Numbered from the stretch's first letter, positions 53,223 through 62,143 are shown. The stretch: DNA of 64,000 bases from Aliihoeflea sp052435735 (GCA_052435735.1 JBQVNB010000001.1:186001-250000), one strand, 5' to 3'. The notes: generated by a model not told the origin, from the letters alone. A program made the numbers and translations.

Positions 53223-54728
53223 TTACTCGGCCGCCTGGCGCGGAATGATGTCCTCGCCCGGCCGGTCAGGCTGGTCGGGTGCCGTTTCGCAGCCGAGGTC
53301 GGGGAAGACGACGATGCGCTTGCCCGTCAGGTCGGTGCGCACGACGATCAGATCGCGCTCTTCGAAATAGGTCAAAAGGCGTCGCGCGCGGTTCGCGGAA
53401 TGGCTGCCATAGGCACGCGCCAACGCCGCGTTGCTGGGGCATGGCCGACCTTCGACGGCCGCCAGCGCGATGATCAAGAAGATCGGCTGGATGTCCTCGG
53501 CCAGATCCTTCGACAGGTCGAGCGCGGTGCGCCATGCGTCGCTCGTCGCGGTGTCCTCGCACACCCCGGTCCGGGCGATCGCCAGCCGGCGCTTGAACTC
53601 CGGCAGATCGACCGGGCTGCCCGGCACACGCCGGATGCGGCAGCGCACGAGGAAATCCTGGTAAAGCACCGCCACCGTTCGGAAGGGCAGTTCCGGATCG
53701 TCGGCGATCTCGCGCATGACGAGGTCCAGCAGTCGCTCGCGCTCGACCTTGTCGATCTCCGGAAACAGGGCCTGCACCGGCTCTTCGGCCGTCTCGCGCG
53801 GGCGCGACAACTGCTCAAGGATGTCGGCCGTCGGCGTGGGTGGCGGCGGGGGCCGGCGCACCGGCGCGCGTACTTCCTCGGGTCCTCGCTGGAAGATCAG
53901 GTCGCGCGCCTCGTCGCTCGTTTCGGGCAGCGGCATCAGCTTCGGGCTGACCGATCGCGCGGACGTCTCCACCGTACCGATGGTCACCGGCATCGGCCGG
54001 CGCGAGACGGCGGGGCCGAGCGCGACGAAGGAGCCGCGCTGCAGGTCGCGGAACTGCTCGGCCTGCCGACGGTCCATGCCGAGCAGGTCTGCGGCGCGCG
54101 CCATGTCGATGTCGAGAAAGGTGCGGCCCATCAGGAAGTTCGACGCCTCGGCCGCGACGTTCTTGGCAAGCTTGGCAAGGCGCTGCGTGGCGATGACGCC
54201 CGCAAGGCCGCGCTTGCGGCCGCGGCACATCAGGTTCGTCATCGCGCCGAGCGAAACGCGACGCGCCTCGTCCGACACCTCGCCCGCCGCCGCCGGCGCG
54301 AAGAGCTGCGCCTCGTCGACCACCACCAGAACCGGATACCAATGCTCGCGCTCGGCATCGAACATGCCGTTCAGGAAAGCTGCGGCGGCCTTCATCTGCT
54401 GGTCCGCATCGAGCCCTTCGAGATTGACCACCACCGAAACCCGGTGCTGGCGGATGCGGCCGGCGATGCGAACGAGCTCGGCCTCGGTGCGCGCGGCGTC
54501 CACCACGACATGGCCGAACTTGTCGGCCAGCGTGACGAAGTCGCCCTCCGGATCGATGATGCATTGCTGCACCCACGGCGCGCTCTGTTCGAGCAGCCGG
54601 CGCAGGAGGTGCGACTTGCCGGAACCGGAATTGCCCTGCACGAGCAGGCGCGTGGCGAGCAACTCCTCCAAATCCATCATGGCCGGCGCGCCGTGCGCGC
54701 CCTTGCCCATATCGATGCCGACTTTCAA
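53223..54728 (-). CDS. HerA-like P-loop ATPase
   Basis: The 501-residue protein has Walker A QGNSGSGKSHLLRR near residues 31-44, Walker B VLVVVDEAQLF, and GAMTNLMCRGRKRGLAGVIA as sensor/arginine-finger region, matching HerA/FtsK-type ATPases. A proline-rich linker (RRPPPPPTPT) leads to a C-terminal region with a possible winged-helix element. No nuclease (NurA, Sir2) or other partner gene is adjacent. Role in DNA translocation or repair is inferred from the fold alone. Confidence 0.85.
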   Translation of the reverse strand: MKVGIDMGKGAHGAPAMMDLEELLATRLLVQGNSGSGKSHLLRRLLEQSAPWVQQCIIDPEGDFVTLADKFGHVVVDAARTEAELVRIAGRIRQHRVSVVVNLEGLDADQQMKAAAAFLNGMFDAEREHWYPVLVVVDEAQLFAPAAAGEVSDEARRVSLGAMTNLMCRGRKRGLAGVIATQRLAKLAKNVAAEASNFLMGRTFLDIDMARAADLLGMDRRQAEQFRDLQRGSFVALGPAVSRRPMPVTIGTVETSARSVSPKLMPLPETSDEARDLIFQRGPEEVRAPVRRPPPPPTPTADILEQLSRPRETAEEPVQALFPEIDKVERERLLDLVMREIADDPELPFRTVAVLYQDFLVRCRIRRVPGSPVDLPEFKRRLAIARTGVCEDTATSDAWRTALDLSKDLAEDIQPIFLIIALAAVEGRPCPSNAALARAYGSHSANRARRLLTYFEERDLIVVRTDLTGKRIVVFPDLGCETAPDQPDRPGEDIIPRQAAE

Positions 54729-54818
54729 TGCAAATCTCCGATCAGAGCAGCCCTTCTATCATCCGCGCGCGTCGATGCGGGGATGCTTGCAGGGCAATCC
54801 ACAACTCGCTGCGCCAAC

Positions 54819-54845
54819 AAAAAGGCCCGCCGAGGCGGGCCTTTC
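54819..54845 (-). terminator. Rho-independent terminator after the PNPOx-like gene
   Basis: On the minus strand GGCCCGCC-TC-GGCGGGCC with a following T run ends the transcript from 54866, before the HerA-like gene. Confidence 0.85.
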
Positions 54846-54865
54846 CAGAATCGCTCCGGGCAAGC

Positions 54866-55342
54866 CTAGAGCTTCACCTTCTCATTGTCGCCCATGTCCG
54901 GTCGGCTGTCCGATACGGCGGCGGTGAGCATCTTGATATAGCTGACGACCGTGCCGGGGCTGTCCCAATACTGCGCGTCGTTCGGCGTGACCTTCAGGAC
55001 GCGGATCGAGGGGTCCTCGGGGTCGTCCCACCAAGCCTTCGCCGGCGTCGACCAGAGTTCCTTGATCTTCGCGCGATCGTTCGAGACGGCCGCGCGACCG
55101 GTGACCGAGACATATTTCTGGTCGCCGGCATCGGCGAAAAACAGGCCGACATGCGGGTCGCGCTGGATTTCGTCGTCCTTGTGGCTTTCGGCATCGGTCA
55201 GGAAGTAGATCGCATGCTCCTCGCGCTCCAGGTGCGCGGCCATCGGGCGGGCCCGAATGTCCTGCCCATCCTTCGTGGCAAGCATGCAAAAGCCGATCTT
55301 CTTCATCAGCTTCCAAACATGGTCGATGTTGTCGTCGCTCAT
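54866..55342 (-). CDS. Pyridoxamine 5'-phosphate oxidase-family flavin-binding protein
   Basis: The 158-residue protein is a split-barrel of the general stress protein 26 type: MKKIGFCMLATKDGQDIRAR, AIYFLTDAESHKDDEIQRDP, VGLFFADAGDQKYVSVTGRA and the closing WDSPGTVVSYIKML. Such proteins bind FMN, FAD or F420; the substrate is unknown. The start at 55342 (MSDDNIDHVWKLM) is preferred to 55375. It is divergent from the sulfate-binding protein gene across 230 bases with no supported gene. Confidence 0.88.
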   Translation of the reverse strand: MSDDNIDHVWKLMKKIGFCMLATKDGQDIRARPMAAHLEREEHAIYFLTDAESHKDDEIQRDPHVGLFFADAGDQKYVSVTGRAAVSNDRAKIKELWSTPAKAWWDDPEDPSIRVLKVTPNDAQYWDSPGTVVSYIKMLTAAVSDSRPDMGDNEKVKL

Positions 55343-55572
55343 CGTATTCCTCTCGGGTTGAATGGAAGCGTCCAACCTCGCGAGGACGCGAGTTGTTCCA
55401 ACGAGCCGAGAGCATCCCAGCTCAGATTGGATTCATTTTCCTGAAAATCGCCTGCATATGAAAACTCATCCCATTCTCTCTGCGATGGCGGCAGTCGCGG
55501 ACCTTCATGCCGTACAGTCGCGCGGTTAGATTCCGGTTCCAATCATCCGCCATTTTGACGAGGAAAATTTCA

Positions 55573-56574
55573 ATGAAGCGCCTCTTGCTCGCCGGCGTCG
55601 CCGCCGCCCTCCTCTTCGGTGCGCCTGCCCATGCGCAGCAGCCGACCTCGCTCCTCAACGCCTCCTACGACATTGCCCGCGAATTGTTCGCAGCGATCAA
55701 CGCGGCGTTCATCCCCGCCCACAAGGAAGCGACCGGGCAGGACGTCACCGTCGACCAGTCCCATGCCGGAACGTCCCGCCAGGCACGTGCCATCGCCGAG
55801 GGGCTCGAGGCCGACGTCGTGACCTTCAACCAGGTCACGGACATCGACTTCCTCGTCCAGAACGGCTTCGTTTCCGAAGACTGGCAGAGCGAGTTCCCCA
55901 ACCAGTCGTCGCCCTTCTATTCGCTGCCGTCCTTCCTCGTGCGCGAAGGTAATCCGAAGGGCATCGAGGACTGGGATGATCTCGTGCGCGAGGACGTCCA
56001 GGTCATCTTCCCGAACCCGAAGACCTCGGGCAATGCGCGCTACACCTATCTTGCGGCCTATGCCTACGCACTCGAAGCCTTCGATGGCGACGAGACCAAG
56101 GCGCAGGAATTCGTGAAGACGATCTTCGACAACGTTCCGGTCTTCGACACGGGCGGACGCGCCGCCACGACGACCTTCGTCGAGCGCCAGATCGGCGACG
56201 TGCTGATCACTTTCGAGGCGGAGACGAAGGCCATCGCGCGCGAGTTCGGCGAGGATCAGTATGATCTCATCACGCCTTCGGTCAGCCTTTTGGCCGAATT
56301 CCCCGTCGCCATCGTCGACCGCGTCGCCGAGCGTCGTGGTTCGGGTGAACTCGCCAAAGCCTATCTCGACTTCCTCTACACCGAGGACGGCCAGCGCATT
56401 GCCGCCGAAAACGGCCACCGCGTCGAGAACGAGGCGGTCGCGCCCGAATTCGCCGAAAATTTCCCCGAAGTTCGCCTCGTGACCGTCGAGGACGTGTTCG
56501 GCGGTTGGGACAAAGTGCAGGAAGAGCACTTCGCCTCCGGCGCGATCCTCGACCAGCTTTACGGCCAGCGTTAA
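55573..56574 (+). CDS. sbp: Sulfate/thiosulfate-binding periplasmic protein
   Basis: The 333-residue protein has a signal peptide ending GAPAHAQ, then LLNASYDIARELFAAINAAF, DQSHAGTSRQARAIAEGLEA, LADVVTFNQ-like EADVVTFNQVTDID, and NPKTSGNARYTYLAAYAYAL. These match the Sbp/CysP family, which captures sulfate for an ABC importer. No cysT, cysW or cysA lies beside it, so it is an orphan in this window. A terminator follows. Confidence 0.93.
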   Translation: MKRLLLAGVAAALLFGAPAHAQQPTSLLNASYDIARELFAAINAAFIPAHKEATGQDVTVDQSHAGTSRQARAIAEGLEADVVTFNQVTDIDFLVQNGFVSEDWQSEFPNQSSPFYSLPSFLVREGNPKGIEDWDDLVREDVQVIFPNPKTSGNARYTYLAAYAYALEAFDGDETKAQEFVKTIFDNVPVFDTGGRAATTTFVERQIGDVLITFEAETKAIAREFGEDQYDLITPSVSLLAEFPVAIVDRVAERRGSGELAKAYLDFLYTEDGQRIAAENGHRVENEAVAPEFAENFPEVRLVTVEDVFGGWDKVQEEHFASGAILDQLYGQR

Positions 56575-56595
56575 TTCGCTACACAGTGACTACCC

Positions 56596-56630
56596 ATCCG
56601 GCGGGCTTCGGTCCGTCGGATTTCGTTTTG
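56596..56630 (+). terminator. Rho-independent terminator after sbp
   Basis: ATCCGGCGGGC-TTCG-GTCCGTCGGAT pairs over 11 positions with two G-U pairs and is followed by TTCGTTTTG. It starts 21 bases after the stop. Confidence 0.75.
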
Positions 56631-56652
56631 ATGGATGATGAAATCGTGGCGT

Positions 56653-56786
56653 TCTACGTTGCCCCCCTCTGGCCTGCCGGCCATCTCCCCCGCAAGGAGG
56701 GAGATCGGCTAGTCGCTGACCTTCGAGCGCGTGATCTCCCCCCCCGCGGGGGAGTGGGCCGGCAGGCCAGAGGGGGGCGCGAAGGA
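56653..56786. repeat. Palindromic intergenic repeat, copy 2 (RIME-like)
   Basis: This copy resembles the element at 14622-14750: both start TCTACGTTGCCCCC and end GCGAAGGA. The arm CTGGCCTGCCGGCCATCTCC (from 56668) pairs with GGGCCGGCAGGCCAG near 56755-56770. Where copy 1 has TCC/GGA pairs, copy 2 has GCC/GGC, so pairing is kept. It also sits between convergent stops. Confidence 0.85.
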
Positions 56787-56809
56787 ACGCGAATGGTGTA
56801 AGGGAAAAG

Positions 56810-57508
56810 CTACTCCCGGCCCAACAACTTCTTCAGCATCGCCGCCATCGGCCCCGTCTCCGGCAGCTTGACTTGCGGGGCGGGACGCGCCTGGCGGATG
56901 TGGCTTTGCGCTTTCGGGGCGGGCTTGGGCGCGGTCTTCTTGCCCTGCACGGCCAACGCAACCTTGTTCATGAAGCCGGCGTCGTCGCCCTTGGCGAGCA
57001 GTTCGGCGTGGTCGGCGAAGGCGTCGAGCAGTGGGTCGAGCCAGTCGCGGTCGGCCTTGGCGAAATCGCCGAGGACATGGTGGGTGACCATTTCCTTGAT
57101 GCCCGGATGGCCGATGCCGATGCGAACGCGGCGGTAGTCCTTGCCGCAATGGGCATCGATCGACTTGATGCCGTTATGGCCGCCATGGCCGCCGCCGGTC
57201 TTGATGCGGACCTTGCCGGGGTCGAGGTCGAGCTCGTCGTAAAGCACGATCAGGTCGCCGATTTCGGCCTTGTGGAAGCGCAATGCTTCGCCGACCGATT
57301 GACCCGACAGATTCATGAAAGTCTGCGGCTTGATCAAGAGCACCTTTTCGGAGCCGATCGTGCCGGAGGAAATCAGCGCCTGGAACTTCTTCGACCAGGG
57401 CGAAAAGGAATGGCGGCGGGCAATCGCGTCCGCCGCCATGAAGCCGACATTGTGCCGGTTGTTCTCGTATTTCGATCCGGGATTGCCGAGGCCTGCAATG
57501 ATGCGCAT
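56810..57508 (-). CDS. pth: Peptidyl-tRNA hydrolase
   Basis: The 232-residue protein has the Pth core: MRIIAGLGNPGSKYENNRHN with the catalytic histidine, LIKPQTFMNLSGQSVGEAL, and GGGHGGHNGIKSIDAHCG. It recycles peptidyl-tRNA. The core ends near residue 190; a basic, alanine/proline-rich tail of about 40 residues follows, as in many alphaproteobacteria. It lies 29 bases after rplY and is cotranscribed with it. Confidence 0.96.
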   Translation of the reverse strand: MRIIAGLGNPGSKYENNRHNVGFMAADAIARRHSFSPWSKKFQALISSGTIGSEKVLLIKPQTFMNLSGQSVGEALRFHKAEIGDLIVLYDELDLDPGKVRIKTGGGHGGHNGIKSIDAHCGKDYRRVRIGIGHPGIKEMVTHHVLGDFAKADRDWLDPLLDAFADHAELLAKGDDAGFMNKVALAVQGKKTAPKPAPKAQSHIRQARPAPQVKLPETGPMAAMLKKLLGRE

Positions 57509-57537
57509 GTCGGGCGCTCCCGGACCGGATCGGGCGA

Positions 57538-58230
57538 TTACTCGCCCTTTTCTTCTTTGGGCTCGGCGTCGTCGCCTTCGGCGGCTTCTTCCTCGCCTTC
57601 CACTTCGACGGCCTCGACGTCGGCTTCCTCGGTCGTGCCAGCCTCTTCCTCAGCCGTCAGGACGGCCGGGGCGGCGATGGTGGCAACCGTGAAGTCGCGG
57701 TCGGTGATGGTCGGCTCGACGCCCTTCGGCAGTTCGATGGCCGAGATATGGATCGAATCGCCGATCTCGAGACCGGTCAAGTCGAATTCCAGCGCATCGG
57801 GGATCGAATCGGCCGGGCAGTGAACCTCGACCGCATGGCGGACGATGTTGAGCACGCCGCCGCGCTTGATGCCGGGCGACTTCTCTTCATGGAGGAAGTG
57901 GACCGGCACTTCGACGGTGACGACGGTCTTCTTCGACACGCGCAGGAAGTCGACGTGGACGGGGAAGTCCTTGACGGGGTCGAGCTGGTAATCCTTGGGC
58001 AGGACCTGGTACGACTTCCCGCCGACCTTGATGGTCGCAACGGTCGTCTTGAAGCCACCACCGTGGATCTTCATGAACAGCTCCTTGTAGGGGAGCGAAA
58101 TCGAAACGGGTTCCTTCTTGTCGCCGTAGATGACGGCGGGGACGCGACCTTCGCGGCGCAGTGCACGGGCGGACCCCTTACCGACCGTCTCGCGCGCTTC
58201 GGCCTCGAGCGTGTAGCTCTCGTGGCTCAT
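57538..58230 (-). CDS. rplY: 50S ribosomal protein L25/general stress protein Ctc
   Basis: The 230-residue protein is the long Ctc form: LEAEARETVGKGSARALRRE and VPAVIYGDKKEPVSISLPYK form the 5S rRNA-binding domain, followed by the beta-rich domain with VDFLRVSKKTVVTVEVPVHF. The C-terminal 45 residues are strongly acidic (EEEAGTTEEADVEAVEVEGE). It binds 5S rRNA in the large subunit. Confidence 0.96.
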   Translation of the reverse strand: MSHESYTLEAEARETVGKGSARALRREGRVPAVIYGDKKEPVSISLPYKELFMKIHGGGFKTTVATIKVGGKSYQVLPKDYQLDPVKDFPVHVDFLRVSKKTVVTVEVPVHFLHEEKSPGIKRGGVLNIVRHAVEVHCPADSIPDALEFDLTGLEIGDSIHISAIELPKGVEPTITDRDFTVATIAAPAVLTAEEEAGTTEEADVEAVEVEGEEEAAEGDDAEPKEEKGE

Positions 58231-58348
58231 GGCAGTTCCTTTCAGGTTGTGGAGCGTTTGCGACGGCTTCAGGCCTCATGCCGCAAACGTCGAATGCCGC
58301 CGGAACCAAAATCCCAACGGCAATCGTCCGCGTTGCCTCCAAGGGTGT

Positions 58349-59515
58349 CTACGCGGGTGGCGGCTCTATAGACGAACTGGCTTTTGGGTGCAAGTTCGGG
58401 CGATCCGCCGTATCTGCAAATGGCTGGCCGTCGAGCAGCGCGCCGCGAAGCGCCGCAACGCGTTCGCGATCATGCGGACGTCCGGCGATCTCGTCCAGTT
58501 TGGCCAGCAATTCCATCTGCGACTTTGCGGGTTTGCCGGCCAGTACGGTGACGCAGGCAATGATGTCGGCGAGCGCCGCGCGGTCGTCGGTTGCAAGCGC
58601 CCGCGCTTCCTTGCGGGCCGTCTCCCAGTCCACCTCGATCTCGTCGCGGTCGCGGTCGAGCGTTTCGAGGAGGCGGGCCAGAAGGAGCACGTAGGTGGGG
58701 TGGGCGTCGCCGCCACGACGAACGGCCTCGCCGGCGGCGTGGAGGAGGGCGTTCCGCCATGCCTCCCCTTGGCGTTCGCCCGCAGCTTTGACGATCTGGT
58801 CGACGCCAGAGGGGCCGAGCGCGCGCAGCCGCGCCTCGCGCATCACCGCCCATGTGATCCAGGCATTCCAGATCGCATAGAGCGGAACGGCGAGCAGCGG
58901 CACGTAGCCGCGGAGCACTGCGCGCGCAAAGACGCGCCTGAGCAGAATCCGCATCACGAAGCTGGTCGCGCCGACCTTGGCCTTGTAGGCGAGGTTCCAC
59001 AGCAGAAGCCGCCAGCGCGGAAGGTCGGCATAGGGGTCGATGCCGTAGATCTTGCGGTGCGGGTTTGGGATTTCGAGGGCCGAACGGGCGAGACCCGTCG
59101 CGATGAGCCCCGAGGCCGGCTTGCCCTTCATCGCGAGGCCGACAACGTCGCCGATCTTGGTGATGGCGTTGAGCGCGTTCCAGTAGAGAAAGACGATTTC
59201 GACGACGGTTATCAGCCCGACGACCGCATAGAAGCCGGTCCAGATCCACGGATCGTCCCACAGAGCCCGATCCTCGTTGCCGTTCAAAAGGCCCAGCCTG
59301 ATCCAGATTTCGCCACCGCCGATGATCAGGCCGGAAATGACGCCCGAGACGATTGCCAGATGAACGGCACGATTGCGGATTGCCGCCAGGCTTTTCAGGT
59401 CGCCCTTGGTCAGCGGTAACTTGCCGGAACCCGCGCGCGCGGTGGACAGGTAGTCGCGCGCGCGCCTTTCCAGCAGGTTCAGTTCCGGTGCGTAATGTTC
59501 GACAGGATCAGCGAT
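58349..59515 (-). CDS. Membrane-associated protein of unknown function (LBF_2804-like), apparent ATC start
   Basis: The frame codes for up to 388 residues. From 59515 it reads ADPVEHYAPELNLLERRARD, LPLTKGDLKSLAAIRNRAVH, a membrane span (LAIVSGVISGLIIGGGEIWI), a second span near GFYAVVGLITVVEIVFLYWN, and a helical C-terminal half. The first canonical start codon is a TTG at 59287, which would delete the first span. No ATG, GTG or TTG occurs in frame between the MFS stop and 59287, but ATC at 59513-59515 follows GGCGGAGGGGAAG. Function unknown; probably in operon with the MFS gene, 60 bases upstream. Confidence 0.65.
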   Translation of the reverse strand: MADPVEHYAPELNLLERRARDYLSTARAGSGKLPLTKGDLKSLAAIRNRAVHLAIVSGVISGLIIGGGEIWIRLGLLNGNEDRALWDDPWIWTGFYAVVGLITVVEIVFLYWNALNAITKIGDVVGLAMKGKPASGLIATGLARSALEIPNPHRKIYGIDPYADLPRWRLLLWNLAYKAKVGATSFVMRILLRRVFARAVLRGYVPLLAVPLYAIWNAWITWAVMREARLRALGPSGVDQIVKAAGERQGEAWRNALLHAAGEAVRRGGDAHPTYVLLLARLLETLDRDRDEIEVDWETARKEARALATDDRAALADIIACVTVLAGKPAKSQMELLAKLDEIAGRPHDRERVAALRGALLDGQPFADTADRPNLHPKASSSIEPPPA

Positions 59516-59575
59516 CTTCCCCTCCGCCTCGACGTCTCGTGCGAGGAAAAGCGTGGCAGCGCGGTCCGGTTCCCG

Positions 59576-60784
59576 TCAACCTGCCACGTGCAATTCGCGC
59601 ATGTTGGGCAGGAAGATCGTCAGCAGGCCGAGCAGCGGCAGGAAGGCGCAGATCGTGTAGACGAACTCGATGCCGCGTGCATCCGCCACCACGCCGAGCA
59701 CGGCGGCGGCGATGCCGCCCATGCCGAAGGCGAAGCCGAAGAAGATGCCGGCGATCATGCCGACACGGCCGGGCACGAGCTCCTGCGCGAAGACGACGAT
59801 GGCCGGGAAGGCCGAGGCGATCATCACGCCGATGACGAAGGTCAGCACGAGCGTCGCCTCGAAGCCCACATAGGGCAGCGCCATGGTGAAGGGCAGGATG
59901 CCGAGGATCGACAGCCAGATCACCGTCTTGGAGCCGTATCGGTCGCCGAAGGGGCCGCCGAGGACCGTGCCGAGCGCGACCGCGCCGAGGAACAGGAACA
60001 GCATCATCTGCGACTGCTGTACCGTCACGCCGAACCGCTCGATGGCATAGAAGGTGTAGTAGCTGGTGAAGGACGCCATGTAGATGTTCTTGGTGAAGAC
60101 GAGCAGCGCCAGAACGACGAGCGCGATGACCACCTTGTTGCGCGGCAGGGCGATGGCGGCCGCTGCGGGCCGGGCCTTTCGCGCCGCGGTATAGCGCTGA
60201 TACCAGTTGCCGATCTGGTAGAGGATGATCATGCCGGCGAGCGCGGCGGCGCAGAACCAGGCGACGCTTTCCTGCCCGCGCGGCACGACGATGAAGGCGG
60301 CGAGCAGCGGACCGATGGCGGTGCCGAAATTGCCGCCGACCTGGAACAGCGACTGCGCCAGCCCGTAGCGCCCGCCCGACGCCATGCGCGCCACGCGGGA
60401 GGCCTCGGGGTGGAAGATCGCCGAGCCGATGCCGATCAGCGAGGCGCCGAGCAGCAGGAAGCCATAGGAATGCGCGAAGGCGAGGAGCAGCAGGCCGCAG
60501 AAGGTCGACGCCATGCCGAAGGACAGCGAATAGGGCTTCGGGTTCTTGTCGGTGTAGAGCCCGACGACCGGCTGCAGCAGCGAGGCCGTGACCTGGAACG
60601 CCATCGTTAAAAGCCCGATCTGCCAGAAGGCGAGACCGTAATCCTCCTTCAGCATCGGATAGAGCGCGGCCAGAAGCGACTGCATCACGTCGTTCAGCAT
60701 GTGGCAGAACGACACCGCGAAGATGACTGTGAAGGCCGTCGTCTCGGCGGGAAGTCGGGCGGGCTGGGCAGTCGTATCGGTCAA
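59576..60784 (-). CDS. fsr: MFS exporter, fosmidomycin resistance (Fsr)-like
   Basis: The 402-residue protein has twelve spans and the Fsr signature: FAVSFCHMLNDVMQSLLAAL near the start, IGIGSAIFHPEASRVARMAS, and LVPGRVGMIAGIFFGFAFGM. Fsr relatives export fosmidomycin and related compounds; the substrate here is unproven. The TTG start at 60784 follows GGAGC by seven bases. It is divergent from the LuxR-type regulator across 181 bases. Confidence 0.88.
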   Translation of the reverse strand: MTDTTAQPARLPAETTAFTVIFAVSFCHMLNDVMQSLLAALYPMLKEDYGLAFWQIGLLTMAFQVTASLLQPVVGLYTDKNPKPYSLSFGMASTFCGLLLLAFAHSYGFLLLGASLIGIGSAIFHPEASRVARMASGGRYGLAQSLFQVGGNFGTAIGPLLAAFIVVPRGQESVAWFCAAALAGMIILYQIGNWYQRYTAARKARPAAAAIALPRNKVVIALVVLALLVFTKNIYMASFTSYYTFYAIERFGVTVQQSQMMLFLFLGAVALGTVLGGPFGDRYGSKTVIWLSILGILPFTMALPYVGFEATLVLTFVIGVMIASAFPAIVVFAQELVPGRVGMIAGIFFGFAFGMGGIAAAVLGVVADARGIEFVYTICAFLPLLGLLTIFLPNMRELHVAG

Positions 60785-60965
60785 GGGAAAAGCTCCGGTC
60801 TTGGCCGGCTATAGCGCAAGCCATGCGCTTTGCCTTGCGGCAGGACGAGATTTTCTTGGGCCAACTTTTTTGCCGCTACGTCAATTCTGGGTTAGACTTT
60901 CGTCTGTCGGTGACCACCGCCGGCCCAAGCGGCAAGCCGAAGCGACCTTCCGGGGGGAAACGGTC

Positions 60966-62081
60966 ATGTCCGACACGATCTACGATCGCGCGCTCGACGA
61001 ATGCTATGCGGCGACGGTCGCGCCCGACTACTGGCCTACGGCGCTGCGCAACCTCGTCGGCGTCTTCGGCGCGGCCGATGCGATGTTCTATCCCAAGGAC
61101 GTGGAAGCGGCGGCCGTCGCGATGCCGGCCACCGCGACCTATACGGAATTCCTCGAGGATTACGTCGCCGGCGAATGGTATGTCGACCACTATCGCGCCG
61201 ATCGCGGCTGGCCGCTGCTCAATTCCGGTCGAGCGGTGGTGATCGAGCACGATCTGGCGACCGACGAGGAGCGCCGCAAGCTCGCGACCTACAACGAGCT
61301 TTATCTCAAATGGGGCTACTCGGGCTTTGCAGCCGTCGGGTTCAAGGTCGACGGACAGCCCTGGTGCGTGCCGATGCTGCGGCGCACGGAGCAAGGCTTC
61401 TTCACGCGCGAGGAAGCGAAGTCGATGGAGCGGCTGGCACCGCATCTGCGGCGGATGGTGAAACTGTCGGGCTTCTTCAACAATGCGCGTGGCATTACCG
61501 GGCTCGAAATCCTCGATACGCTGGCCGAGGCCGCCGTGCTGATCGCCGCCGACCGGAGCGTCATCGAGATGAATGCGCCGGCCCGGGCGCTGCTCGAGGA
61601 CAATCCGCGCGCGATCCGGCTCGTCAATGGCCGACTGACCGCGATCCATGCCGACAGCAACCGGGCGCTGCATGCGCTCGTCGGGAAGGCCGTGCGGCTG
61701 CGGGCCGGCTTCACCGATGCGGCGCGCGCGGTGCCGATCCCGATCCTTCGCCCCGGCCGCCGCCCGCTCGTCGCGGAAGTCGTCGACCTGCCGGCCTTTG
61801 TCACCCGGCTTCACAGCGAGGCACGTGTCATCGTCCTCCTGCGCGATCCCGATTCCGGCCCGCGCACCAGTGCCCAAACGCTGCAATCGATCCTGGGCCT
61901 GACTGAGGCCGAGGCGATATTCGCCGTTCTTCTGGCCAATGGCGACAGCATCGACCGGGCGGCCGAGTTCCTCGGCATCGCCCGCGAGACGGCGCGTCAC
62001 CGGCTCAAATCGATCTTCGCCAAGACGGACACGCATAGGCAGGGCGAACTCGTCGCCCTGCTTCGCAACGTGATGCGGTAG
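60966..62081 (+). CDS. LuxR-type (helix-turn-helix) transcriptional regulator
   Basis: The 371-residue protein ends in a LuxR-like HTH: GLTEAEAIFAVLLANGDSID, then EFLGIARETARHRLKSIFAK, where the second helix is the recognition helix. The N-terminal 300 residues include a PAS-like segment (LDTLAEAAVLIAADRSVIEM) and AGEWYVDHYRADRGW. No autoinducer-binding domain is recognised. The start at 60966 follows GGGGGGAAACGGTC. Being divergent from the Fsr-like exporter, it may control it. Confidence 0.88.
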   Translation: MSDTIYDRALDECYAATVAPDYWPTALRNLVGVFGAADAMFYPKDVEAAAVAMPATATYTEFLEDYVAGEWYVDHYRADRGWPLLNSGRAVVIEHDLATDEERRKLATYNELYLKWGYSGFAAVGFKVDGQPWCVPMLRRTEQGFFTREEAKSMERLAPHLRRMVKLSGFFNNARGITGLEILDTLAEAAVLIAADRSVIEMNAPARALLEDNPRAIRLVNGRLTAIHADSNRALHALVGKAVRLRAGFTDAARAVPIPILRPGRRPLVAEVVDLPAFVTRLHSEARVIVLLRDPDSGPRTSAQTLQSILGLTEAEAIFAVLLANGDSIDRAAEFLGIARETARHRLKSIFAKTDTHRQGELVALLRNVMR

Positions 62082-62130
62082 AGCATCGGACCGAAAAGTG
62101 GTTGCCGGTTTTCGGATCGATCCGATGCGA
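62081..62130. repeat. Short palindromic repeat of rhizobial type
   Basis: GAGCATCGGACCGAAAAGTG pairs with the following arm: GCATCGGA with TCCGATGC, and CCGAAAA with TTTTCGG. The element starts at the LuxR stop and fills most of the 62-base convergent gap. Sequences of this form recur in rhizobial intergenic regions. It could also help terminate both transcripts. Confidence 0.75.
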
Positions 62131-62143
62131 TAAGATTGAGGTC

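Noticed and set aside
53223..54728. HerA-like gene as part of an antiphage defence island
   Set aside because: Neighbours (bpt, PNPOx-like, sbp) are ordinary and no nuclease, Sir2, methyltransferase or mobile gene is adjacent.
55456..55527. A 23-codon frame upstream of sbp
   Set aside because: No ribosome binding site and no coupling to sbp; the length is expected by chance.
59508..60824. Alternative 438-codon frame over the Fsr-like gene
   Set aside because: It is the shifted frame of a clear twelve-span transporter and is arginine/histidine-rich without any hydrophobic segments.
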